The notes under the pieces are model-generated. The model did no database searches and was not told the DNA's origin. It worked only from the letters and a program-made list of their open reading frames with translations. DNA of 64,000 nucleotides. Origin: Narthecium ossifragum (taxonomy: Eukaryota > Streptophyta > Magnoliopsida > Dioscoreales > Nartheciaceae). A program made the translations under genes and the position numbers. The DNA is taken from contig OY986966.1 of assembly GCA_963920575.1 (NCBI GenBank), positions 10,332,048 through 10,396,047 of the forward strand, written 5' to 3'. Below are positions 47,376 to 57,793 of this stretch, piece after piece. Within the stretch, counting starts at the first letter, position 1, and every line of letters begins with the position of its first letter.

Positions 47376-49169
47376 TCAAACCTTGATTTTTGGTATCCAA
47401 ATATTTTTGAGTCCATTTGCATTAGTACTATGCATAAGAGAAAAAGATGAATGTTTAGGTGCCCAAATTTTCTTAGCATTAGCATGCCTCATGAGATAGC
47501 AACTAGGTGCAATGTGACCTACTTTGCAACAATAATGACATATAGGTGCTTGTGCTACCGTAGGAGGATGAGAAGAAGCTTTAACAAAGTTAGTCTTCTT
47601 TTGGTTGTTCACCTTTCTAGGGTTGTAGCCCATCCCTTCTTTATTTAAGGAGCTCCTTTGGCTATCCAATTCAAGACTCGGGCCTTCGAATGAGGCAAGC
47701 TTTCCTAAGATGAAAGAATCCGTCCTCTCATCTAGCTTGTCTCTACTCTTCACGAATTTAGCTATAGTGATTTTTAAGTCATTAACCTCAAGAGTGAGAT
47801 CTCTCTTGGATTTCCTCAAGTAGATAAGTTCCCTTTGCATATCATAGTTTGTGTTCTTCAATATGATGACCTCATATTGAGTGTTCTTGAGTTCCTCCTC
47901 AAGTGTGTCACAAGAGTTGTTGTCTAGTATGCATTTGTTTTCCTTTTCTAAGGTTTCAATCCTATGCATGGCATCTAATTTTTCTTCTTCTACTTTCTTC
48001 AAGTCCTTACAAGTAGCATAGTATTTCTTTTTAAGGGATTTGAAATCATTAGCTAAGGCATGATAAGCATCAAAAAGTTCTTCAAATGCAAGCTCATCCT
48101 CTACCTCATTTTCCTCTTCTTCCTCATCTCCATGTGCCATTAAACATATGTTGGCTACCTCTTGTTCTTCTTCATCGGATGAGGTCTCCACATCACTTGC
48201 TCCCCAAGTAGCCATCATTGCTTTCTTTTTCTTAAACTCCTTCTTTGAAGGCTTCTTGAGTTGAGGACAATCAAACTTGATGTGTCCGGGCTTCCTACAC
48301 TCATAACATATGATTTCATTTGAGTTAGAAGAAGTAGGATTGTATTTTTCACCTTTAGGGAATTTCTTCTTGAAGAATTTCTTTCCTCCTTAGCGCTTGA
48401 AGATCTTTTGAATTCTTCTTGATATCATCGCCAATTCTTCATCGTCATCTCCTTCACTTGAATCGGATGAGTCTTTGCTAGATGATTCGAAAGCAATGAT
48501 CTTCTTCTTTTTATCTCCTTCTTCGTTGCTTTTCTTTAAGTTGATCTCATAGGTCATGAGGGAACCCATGAGCTCATCGAGTGACAACTTGGATAGATCA
48601 TTGGCTTCTTCAATCACTGTCACTTTAGGATCCCATGATTTCGGTAGACACCTAAGTATCTTTCTCACAACTTCATCGTTAGCATAAATTCTTCCAAGAG
48701 ATTCAAGCACATTTAATATGTTAGTAAAATGTATAAACATCTCACTAATGGTTTCATCATTCTTCATGCAAAAGAGTTCATACTCATGTACAAGCATACT
48801 TATTTTAGACTCTTTAACTCGGCTTGTTCCCTCATAAGTGACCTCAAGCTTGTCCTATATCTCTTTTGTTGATTTGCATATAGAGACCCTATTGAATTTA
48901 CTAGGGCTAAGGGCACAAAACAGAAAGCTTTTGGCCTTAACATTTATTTGAAGGTTCTTGAGATCAATTGAGGTGTAGTCACTCTTTGTTTTTAGGACTT
49001 CTTTACCATCAACAATTTTCATAGGGATATATGGTCCATCCTCTATTACCAACCAAGCTTCGTAATCCATAGATTGGATGAATATCTCCATTTTGGTTTT
49101 CCAATATGTATAGTTGGATCCATTAAAGTATGGTAACCTATTTGTAGCTTGTCCCTCTATGTTTTTCAT
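47376..49169 (-). pseudogene. gag of the SIRE-type element with two stops
   Basis: Structural protein. From MKNIEGQATNRLPYFNGSNY at 49169 the frame runs through WKTKMEIFIQSMDYEAW to a TAG at about 48853 (where TGG would give Trp). It continues MLVHEYELFCMKNDETISE and the conserved LTR-copia gag part LPKSWDPKVTVIEEA. A stop lies at 48387. It then runs to the first zinc knuckle CYECRKPGHIKFDC (about 48300), an acidic and coiled-coil region (48218-47700), and the second knuckle CHYCCKVGHIAPSC (about 47540-47500). It ends at 47376. All segments share one frame. Protease is in another frame, so one frameshift or natural recoding lies between 47376 and 47320. Confidence 0.85.
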
Positions 49170-49220
49170 CTCTAGATAGGATCCTCTAAGGGTTATTACA
49201 CTACTAAAAATAGAGACCTA

Positions 49221-49232
49221 GCTCTGATACCA
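49221..49232 (-). promoter_or_regulatory. Primer binding site, initiator tRNA-Met
   Basis: On the - strand TGGTATCAGAGC follows the LTR end after AT, the classical tRNA-Met primer site of copia elements. It continues into TAGGTCTC. Confidence 0.95.
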
Positions 49233-49234
49233 AT

Positions 49235-50341
49235 TGAAGGTCCAAGAGGGGGTGAATTGGACTCTTTTCGAAAAACTAGAGTAATAGAAAAATCGGGTAG
49301 AAGAGAACTAACACCTTAAATGCTTGTAGATGAAATGAAACTAAAGTAAAACAGCATGCAAGAATTATATCAAAGAGAGGTTAGAGAGATAGCACCGATT
49401 TTATAGTGGTTCGACCCAACTCTTGGTCTACGTCTACTTTTCTCAAGGCTCTACTTGAGGTTCCACTACTTGCAAATCTTTTACAAGCTTTTCCTCCAAG
49501 CTTCCCGGTGCTTCGTGACCTTACAATCACAGCCAACTGCTGTTGGATAACTCTCAAAGTACTCCTTCACACTCGAAGAATGATTTACAAAGATTATAGC
49601 TCTAAAGAGAATAAGTAGTAACTCTTGCTTAGACTTGCTCAAATGATCTCAATAATATAAATAATAGTTATGGCAAGTTTACAACAAAGAACTACTTATA
49701 TCTAGCCTTCAACCAGCTAAAAAATGACCTCCAACGGCTCTCTGTAACTCTCCAACGGCTAGTTTTTTACTCTGCGCGTTGCTGGCGATTGATCCATGCA
49801 TCGTCCGTGACATCGACCGTCATATACAAAAACTCAGCCTTTGCGACCCACGGTCGATCCACCCGTCGACCGTCGCATCGTCCGTCAGGCTCTGTTGTGA
49901 AAAATGCTTCCCAGGGTCGATGCTCCGATCGACCGTCGTTTCTTCACTTTTCACCAACATCCTCCACGGTTGACCGTTGCATCGTCCGTCGGATCGTCCG
50001 TGAGCCTACAATATTTAAAAACACAAAGTCTAAACCTCACGGTCGACCGGTCCATCGACCACCGTATCGACCGTCAGGCTCTGTCAAGAAAATGGATTCG
50101 CAGGGTTGATGCAATGATCGACCGCGAGCCAACATTTTATTTTGTCAAGTATGGTGCATCGTCCGCGGTCGATCCATGGATCGACCATCGCATCCCCACG
50201 GTCGATCCATGCATCAACCGTCAGTACAATAACTCATTAAATATTGAATTTGAGACTTTGAATTAAGGGGTAATAAATATTAAACATATATTTTATCATT
50301 TAATGTATGTTGGCATCATCAAAACAAGGTTTGGATCAACA
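49235..50341 (-). repeat. 5' LTR of the SIRE-type element
   Basis: 1,107 bases. On the - strand: TGTTGATCCAAACCTTG start, palindrome array (50225-49785), TATA-like TATAAG at 49695-49700, then a transcribed part with the conserved GGTTCGACCCAACTCTTGGT block on the other strand. GGTCGATCCATGGATCGACC at 50167-50186 is a perfect 20-base palindrome, also present in LTR copy F at 50707-50726. Confidence 0.95.
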
Positions 50342-51955
50342 CAAGGCGTTAACAATACTAAAGCAAGTGTATAACATGCGATCATTGATATAAAATCGAA
50401 ATTTCACAATTTATGTCTACGGTTAAACTGCATCCAAAACACTCACCAAAACCCTGGAAAATCCTCTGATAATAGTATGCATGCTTCCTAACATCATTGG
50501 CTATCTATCATGAAAAAAACCCAATCAAAGAAACACGAAAAATCCCTATTCAAGGCTAGCGATCGACCTTGTGGTGAGTCAAAAGCTGGCGGTTGATTGG
50601 AGCATCGACCCCGGGGAAGCAAAATGGCAACAGAGACTCACGGTCGATGTGGCGGTCTATGCAATGGTCGACCTTGGAGCATGGGTAAACAAAAGCGGGG
50701 AATGGCGGTCGATCCATGGATCGACCTTCAGAAGCTATTTTGGGGATTTTGAGGCTCACAGTCTATACGAAGGTCGACCGTAGAGCCTGGGTAATGAAGA
50801 AAATTTGGAAGTTCTATTCTGACATAGTTTGGGATAAAAATTTACCAAAAACCATAGAAACATCAAAAAAATATGAAATCAACTGGATTTGGAAGAAGAC
50901 TCAATGATCTCCAACTTTTATGTTGAAGGTTTCCCGAAACTATGCACGCACAGTGCTCTGATTTGGGCTCGAACGGACAGTCTCAATGAAGAACAAAAAA
51001 TCCAGGAATTAAATGTGGAAAAGATGCTGAAATCATAATTAAATCCAAATAAAACCTAATGAAACTTCAATCAGCAATCAAACAACCCAAGAAGTATCAT
51101 ATAACAAGAAGAGAACAAAGAACAAATAACCTAATCCACAGATTTAGCTTAACGCGAGTTGAACTCAAGCTAAACGCAACAACCCTACCTTACCACGCTA
51201 ATCCGCCATCAAACCAGCTCCTCCCTCATCATTGTCACCTTCAAGCTAGCCGGAGAATGCTGTCGGAGCTCTCTCTTAAGGCTTCACTCACGACGGGAAG
51301 GAAGAAGGAGAAGAAGGAACGTGGGAGGCAGGGGAAGGAAAAGAAAGAGAAGGAAGAGGTAAGGGGGTATTTAAAGGGTCTAGTAAACCGCCCTATTATA
51401 GTGATCGACCTGCTACAGTGCGAACCGACCTGCTATAGTATGAATCGACCATCCTTTTCAATCTTTTCCGATCGAGCTCCGATCTTCCGATCGAGAGCGC
51501 CTATAAGGATCTAATCAAACACTTATATCAATTCAAGGTAGTGTGTGCACTACACGGGTCTGAAACCGACCTCCAATGTGTAATTTACCAAATTGCCCTT
51601 GGAGTCCAAAATCAACAATGCGATCAAACAGATCGAGCTCGACACGAAAACAGGCCAACATGGCTCGGCCTCCGACCTACGCAGTCGAGCCAGGTTAGAG
51701 GAATGGGTCCTCACAAGCCACCTTTCGCGGTCTCCTTGAAGAACCGGCCTCATGTGGGCCCCCTTAAGCTTGCCAGCTCACCCTATCCTACTTTAGATCC
51801 CTTACTGTTTTCCTAGTTTGCTTTCCTAGTTTAGTTATTCATATTGTAATATAACTCTTGTTTTAGGAAGTTATTTGCTTACATAGGAAGTAACCTAGTT
51901 GGAGTTCAACTTCCTTTAGGACTCTTGTATTATGCTACTATGAGCTTTTTGTTCG

Positions 51956-53815
51956 TAAGCCGTCCAAGCTCGCATGCCTGGTCATTGTTGACGGAATGCC
52001 GATGTGGGGGTTCCTTTGGACCTGGGGTCCTCCTTTGCTATGGTCACGGAGGGGGAGTCCCGGGTGTGAGCCCTAGTTCTCTAGATGATGAGCTGAGGTG
52101 CAATCGGCTCAAGTCGACGAGTAGTAGGGAGTTGGCGCGGCGGAAATGCAGTCGACTCAGAGGATGGCATGGCACGAACGCGGTATGGGGGCGCGGCGCG
52201 GTCCTAGCACATTATGGTGCGGGGTCGGGCATGGCACGACGCGGGGGCACCGCTGTGATGGCGTAGGGCATCGGCGGCCGCGGCGAGGTGGCCAGTCTAG
52301 GGGAGCGGTGGTGGCACGAGGGCGTCAGGAGCCACGGGCCATGAGGAGAGGGTGCCGGTGAAGGGAGGAGGGGGAGTGATGGAGAGAGATGGCCGAGGAA
52401 GAGAGGAGGAGGGGGCAACGGTGTGGCGGCAACGGCCAGTGGTTGTGGCAATGGTGGCGAGGAGCAGCAGCGATGGCTTCGAGGGAGGGAGTCAGGAAGA
52501 GGAGAGAGGGTGGAGCGATGACGGAAGGAGAGGAGATGAGCAAGAGAGAGAAGAGTGGTTGGGGCTATAAGGAGGGAAGGAGAGGCGGAGTCTAGGTCAA
52601 AGAAGGAGAGGGAGGACGGTGGAGTTGGAGTGGAGGTGGGAGAAAGAAAGAGGAAAGAGGTGGCGGTGGTCAGAGTTGGAGTAGGAGTAGGAGAAGGGGA
52701 AGAGTCCGGCGGGAGAGAAAGAGGAAAGAAGGAAGAAGAAGGGGGAAAGAGAACAGAGGCCGGTGAGGAGGCGTCTGACGGCGACAGTGAGCCAGGCGGG
52801 GCCGGGGCGGCGACAGAAGTCGCGGCCGAGCAGCGCGATGGCGGGGCATAGCATGGGTGCAAGCAAGTGGCCTTTGGGCCACTACCTCTCCCCGAGGGAG
52901 GTGGCGCAAGGGGGCCAGGTGATGCCGGGGTCGAGCAAGAAGAGAGGTTGGAGCTAGGGGAAGAAGAAGTGAAAGAGAAGGGAGGAAGAGAGGGTGGCTG
53001 TGGGGGGCGGGGGGGGGGGGGGGGGGGGGCATGGGCATAGAACGCGGGCCGACAGCAGAGCCGCGGGCGTGGGTTGGTGGTTGAACTGCAAGCACGGTCT
53101 GGTGGCGGAGGAGGAAGGAGGAGGTGGCCCAGGGAAAGGGACGGAAGAGAGAGAGAGAGGGGAACAAAGAAGAGGAGCGGCTCAACTGTGATCGCGGTTG
53201 GTGGCACACGGCCGGCTTGATGCCAGAAGTGCCGGAAGAGAGAGAGAGAGAGGGGAAAGCCCTTGGGCCAGATCAAGGCGAATGGGAAGAAGCGGTACCC
53301 GGAAGAGGAGGGATCGCCGGCGATCATCGCTGTCGGAGCTCGGGTCAGGAGCTCTGAGAAGTGGTTGAGTTGAGAGCGAACTTCCTAAAACAATCCCTTC
53401 GTCAAGAGAACTGAGCTTGGTGGCAGAAGCCTTTGGAGGATTTTAATTATTTCTTGATTTCATTAACTATAGGGTATGGGAGCCTTTATATAGTCATCAT
53501 ACTAGAGACCTAACCAGAGTGGAACTCTGGCTTACTGACTTCCTATTCAAGCAATAGCCTATTTTAAAAGCGAAAAAGAAAGAGTCCTACTAGAACTGAG
53601 ATGACTAAGTTAGAAAACTAAATTAGGAACGCAATTAAGTAACTAGGAAATTAAGTAGGATAGGATGAGGAGTCCTGGACTCAACTCTTGGTGGGACCAG
53701 GAGAGGAGGGGCCAGCCCCCTTTTGTGGCCGGCTCCAAGGAAGGCCGGTCCTTGGTGAGGCCGGTTAGGCTTGGGCTTGGGCCCACATCTAATCTGATCA
53801 GGAGCGCCATGTTAG
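51956..53815 (-). mobile_element. Inverted relative of the Tat LTR with its leader
   Basis: Read on the - strand, 53800-53500 matches the U3 part seen at 51721-51950 (CCGGCC blocks, CCTATCCTACTT, TTCCTAGTT). It has TATATAAAGG at about 53493-53484 and then GGGATTGTT and AGCTCCTGAC blocks that also follow the + strand TATA at 53854. The region from 53330 down to 52000 is GC-rich leader with a 371-codon Pro/Ser/Leu-rich open frame (53327-52212). That frame has no recognised domain and is probably not a gene. Boundaries are approximate. Confidence 0.55.
53002..53029 (+). repeat. G-tract of 27 G in 28 bases
   Basis: Six G, one C, then 21 G. It may form a G-quadruplex, and its length is prone to sequencing or assembly error. 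Confidence 0.85.
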
Positions 53816-54479
53816 GTTTTTGAAAGCTTAAATTTTGGCGTGTATCATATGTCTATATAAAGGCCCCAGCACCTCAATGAGAAATAATCCATAAATAATT
53901 AAATCAAAGTTTTTAGCTTTTTAGGCTTGGTCCCCTTAATGGAAGGGATTGTTCGAGAGAGCTCGCTTCCAAGTCACCACCCCCGGAGCTCCTGACAGAA
54001 TTCCAACCACTACAATCGTCGGTTCTCTCACTAACAATCATCTTCTTCTGGGTACTTCTTCATCCTCCTTCGCCTTGGTCTCTTCGTAGTTAATTCCATT
54101 ATGCACTGTCTCTTTCTTCCTTTGCTTCCTTACTCCGCCGACCCTACCAAGACCTCGTTCTTCTTCTCTCTCTCTCTCTCTGTCTCCCCCCCCCCCACCT
54201 TGCCGGCCGCCCTTCTCTTTCCCTCATCCCTTGGCCCCGGCACCCAAGCCGGCCCGCCATTGGCTGCCCGCCTCGCCAGCCGGTCACTCTCCTCCGGTCA
54301 TCCTTCTTCTTCCTATCCACCTTCCCTTCATTATTCCCATCCTCCAAACCCTAAACCCTAGATTAAACCTTAACCCTAACCGTAGCATTCCTTCATCCTA
54401 CCCTCTTCTCTATCGCACCATCGCCACTTGAGACCTCTCCAGCCAGAATAATGGCATCAAGGTCACGAGTCAAATTCTC

Positions 54480-55059
54480 GTGACGCTATAAGCAAAATCA
54501 CCCGTAACAAAAGACAAGATGGAGGTCATAGCGGCAGACAACAGGCCTTTCGCCCAGTTTGCCAATGCAGTTGAAGCATCACTATATAATGGCAATTTTG
54601 GCTCAATCAAGTTCGACGAAATAAACCAAGAGTTGTTGGCCATCTCCGAAAATGAAGAACCAAACTTCAACTAAGACTAAGACATAGCCCTAATGTTTAG
54701 TCAACTAAGTCCAAATGTAATGGCCTTCAAAAGCCCAATCGTCGATCGGAAACCGGCCACCAAGGACCATGTATAAAACTACAGATGAAGAGGCCGCCTT
54801 GACGGCCCTCTAGGCCAAATTATTGGCCTATCGCTGGGGAGTTTTTGAATACAAAGAAGCAAACGAGATGGATTGTCTTCATGAAGTGGGAGATGAAGAA
54901 TTGGCTTATTTCTAGAGTCGACCAGAAGGCATAAGTGGCTACATCCAATCTCAAGATCCGCTCAAAGAGATCAACCTGGGCGAAAACGGGGAGCATCGCC
55001 CAACCTTCATCAGCAAGTTGTTGGATAGCCAAACCAGGTACGAACTGATATCACTTTTA
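54480..55059 (+). pseudogene. Remnant of Tat gag/protease region
   Basis: Short frames such as VIAADNRPFAQFANAVEASL (about 54520-54578) and ALMFSQLSPNVMAFKSPIVD (about 54690) suggest coding sequence upstream of RT, but stops are frequent and most of gag is absent. The last part (PTFISKLLDSQTRYELISLL, about 55000-55060) already belongs to the linker before RT. Confidence 0.45.
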
Positions 55060-56769
55060 AAGGCTTTCAAAGACTATTTTGCATGGGAATATCATGAAAT
55101 TCTTGGTTTAAATAGAAATCTTGTTGAACACAAATTACCCATTAAAGCTGGGTACAAACCACACAAGCAACCGCCTAGATAGTTTGCTAGGAATGTCACT
55201 CTCGAAGTAAAAAAAAAAGAGATAGAACAGCTATGAAAAGCCAATTTTATTAGAACTGCTAGATATGCAGAATGGCTATTCAATATCATACCGGTCATGA
55301 AAAAAATGAGAAAATAAGGATATGCATAGATTTTAGAAATTTAAATTTAGCCACACCAAAGGACGAGTATCCTATGCCAACGATAGACACATTAATAGTC
55401 TCAACGGCCAAACATGAAGTATATTCATTATGGATGGGTATTCTAGATATAACCAAATTTACATAGCTGAGGAAGATGTAGTTAAGACAATGTTGTACTA
55501 CGAATGGGTAGTAATGCCTTTTGGTTTGAAAAATGCTAGTGCTACTTACCAGCGGGCCATGAATTAAATATTCAACGATATGATTAGCGATTTCCTAGAG
55601 GTTTACGTAGATGACTTAATTGCTAAGTCCAGCAAGTGGACACAACATTTTGATCACTAAAACAATCACTAGAACGTATGCGAAAATATCACCTGAAGTT
55701 AAATCCTTTAAAGTGTGCAATCGGGATATCATCAGGCAACTTTCTAGGATTCATCGTCCATCAAAAGAGTATTGAATTGGAAGTGAATATAACTAAAGCG
55801 ATATTGAAAGCCGACCCCCTGACGAATAAGAAAGAGCTACAAAAGTTCCTGGGTAATGTTAACTTCTTAAGACGTTTTATTTTCAATTGTGCCAGAAAAA
55901 CTAAGGTGTTCTCATCTCTTTTAAGACTAAAGGGGATGGATGAATTCATCTTGGAGCAAAAGCATCAAAAGGCCTTTGAAGAGATAAAAGAATACCTTAC
56001 GAAACCGCCAGTAATGGCATCGCAAAGGCATGGTGAACCTTTAAAGCTCTATATCGCTACTGCAGAGGAATCAATCAGTGGCGTGTTAACTCAAGATGAT
56101 CGGGGCGGGAACGAAAGGGGTATATATTATCTTAGCAGGCAATTGCTGGTGTATGAAGCCCGTTATACTATGTTGGAAAAGCTATGTTTGGCAATCTACT
56201 TCATGTGTACGAAATTAAGGGCTTACTTAAAGCCCGTCACTATGTACTTAGTTTCTAAATTCAATATAATCAAGTACATGTTTTCCCGTTCTATCATACA
56301 TCAACGAATTGGTAAATGGGTATTAGCCTTAGTTGAATTTAACATCCAATTCGTAACATAGCTGTCAGTTAAAAGACAAGTATTGACTGATTTTTTAGTT
56401 GATCATCCATGCAGAGAAGTACCCAAAGAGCCAATCATAGATATAGGCTCTTTCATTAAGGCTTCTTGGATTTTATATTTTGATTGGTCAAAAACATCAA
56501 CAGGAGTTGGGCTTGGTATTTTTGCAATAGCCCCAAGTAAGCAATATTTTTCGTACTCATTCACGTTAAATCAATTATGCACAAATAATCAGGCCAAGTA
56601 TGAAGATCTAATTATTGGCCTTGAAATGTTATTCGAAATAGATTCTAGGTCACTAGTCATAACGGGTGATTCACAATTGGTCGTTAACCAGGTAATTGGA
56701 ACATATCAATGTTTGAGTGGAGCATTGACCCCACTGCATGATATGGCCCAAGAAATCTTAGGCCAATAA
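55060..56769 (+). pseudogene. Tat-type RT, RNase H and archaeal-type RNase H
   Basis: RT: YFAWEYHEILGLNRNLVEHK, then KIRICIDFRNLNLATPKDEY and PMPTIDTLI, MPFGLKNASATYQRAMN, and VYVDDLIAKSS with the catalytic YVDD at 55604-55615. Several frames and stops occur before 55670. From 55678 an open frame covers the connection and RNase H (YHLKLNPLKCAIG, NFLGFIVHQKSIEL, YYLSRQLLVYEARYTMLEK). A TAG at about 56360 follows, and in the same frame the second, archaeal-type RNase H (DWSKTSTGVGLGIFAI, AKYEDLIIGLEMLFEI, ITGDSQLVVNQVIG). A second RNase H of this type is the mark of the Tat lineage. Non-functional. Confidence 0.85.
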
Positions 56770-57793
56770 CTTGAGTTAGGAAGAATTTCACAAGGCAATG
56801 ATGCAATCGTTGATGGATGTAGACAAAAAGAGGTTATCGCCTATAATAACATTATTTCACAGAAAGAAAAAATGACCAAAATATATAACAAAAAGGTGGT
56901 AGAGAAAGATTTCCAAGTAGGAGAGATGGTATGGAAAACGATACTGCCCATTGTGAAAGATCCAAAATATGGAAAGTGGTCACTGATGTGTTGCGAACAT
57001 GTCGTTAAAATGTTACAAACTCAATCAAATATTAAATTTATATTCCTTATTCAATCACTACACTACTAGGTAGAATAGTGGTGAAGTCCGGAGTCGAACC
57101 ACAGGAAATTTATCATGAAATATTGAATTCAATTCTCAAACTCTAAATCTAAGCAAAAGAAGCAATGATAAGTTTGAATTAACTAAAACTATCTAATGAA
57201 AGTAAGTAAAAGTTATTAGACTAATGAGAGAGATACTTAGGGTTTACTCAATCCACCTTAGTTTCATTTTATGTATTCTTCAGTTATCCTCTTATCTCCT
57301 TCTCTAAACATTATGGATCATAATGCTACAAGCTCACATGAATCCCTAAAATAAGATTTATGTTCCTAACGGCATAACCTATCTTTCTTGGCATAGGTTG
57401 TCTTCGGTCCTACAATTACTTTAAGTTATACTACTCCTAATGACCTTGGCACAACCTATCCTAGCTTAGCATAGCCTATCTCACTAGCAAACCATAAATC
57501 ACATGAAAACCATCCTATGAATCTCTACAATCAATCACAGAAATCATATAGGACTGAAAGTACATCAAGGGAACTTTGTTCTTTCAACTCTATTAACAAT
57601 AAAAAAACAAATTCATAGGATCATGTATTGAAAAGAATACAAGATTCAAACCAAAGAATGCAAAAGGTTACACTAGAGTTTCATGAGATCCCTAAGTTTA
57701 GAAATTAGCTACTCATCTCTTGAGAAAGATCCATAGGTGTTGGGAAGGAAGCAATCGATCCCCACGAAAAGATCTCCGTCTTCAAACCCTAAC

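Larger units (their letters stand above)
40680..50341 (-). mobile_element. Nearly complete SIRE-type Ty1/copia element, TSD CAAGG
   Basis: The LTRs (49235-50341 and 40680-41780) share start TGTTGATCCAAACC (TATTGATCG in the 3' copy) and end GGACCTTCA. CAAGG flanks the element at 40675-40679 and 50342-50346. Order on the - strand: LTR, tRNA-Met primer site, gag with zinc knuckles, protease, integrase, RT/RNase H, a third ORF in the env position, polypurine tract, LTR. The order IN before RT marks it as Ty1/copia, and the third ORF as SIRE-like. The two LTRs differ at visibly several percent of sites, so it is not recent. It sits inside LTR copy F. Confidence 0.95.
37082..51715 (-). mobile_element. 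TGTGAG-family LTR (copy F), split by two insertions
   Basis: Starts TGTCACACCCTGACCTAGAA directly after AGCCA (37077-37081) and ends GAATGGGTCCTCACA at 51715, followed by AGCCA (51716-51720). A solo LTR of its own family in opposite orientation (37559-40157) and a SIRE-type element (40680-50341) are inserted. The pieces 37082-37558, 40163-40679 and 50347-51715 join in the family order. Its palindromes are of the GGTCGATCGACC kind (50555-50790), unlike those of copy E. Confidence 0.85.
34131..54460 (+). mobile_element. 5' LTR and leader of a Tat element, split by nested insertions
   Basis: CTGGACTGGGACCAGACAAA at about 34131, followed by TCCGACCCAAGCCA, continues after the nested LTRs as CCTTTCGCGGTCTCCTTGAA at 51722. 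The same order, uninterrupted, is found at 62147-62230. The LTR goes on to 51955, is broken by an inverted relative (51956-53815), and resumes with TATATAA at 53854, a pyrimidine-rich leader and a CT/C microsatellite (54163-54196). Internal coding begins after about 54460. The left end is approximate. Confidence 0.65.

Noticed and set aside
49406..49618. Open frame in the conserved block of the SIRE LTR (also at 63796)
   Set aside because: It lies in the LTR on the strand opposite to the element and reflects conserved LTR sequence, with no domain.
52212..53327. 371-codon open frame on the - strand
   Set aside because: Pro/Ser/Leu-rich low complexity in a GC-rich LTR leader. Other frames are also open and there is no domain or conserved motif, so the length is explained by base composition.
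54340..54385. Telomere-like CCCTAAACCCTA words
   Set aside because: Only two or three degenerate units in an LTR leader, so not a telomere or an interstitial array of note.
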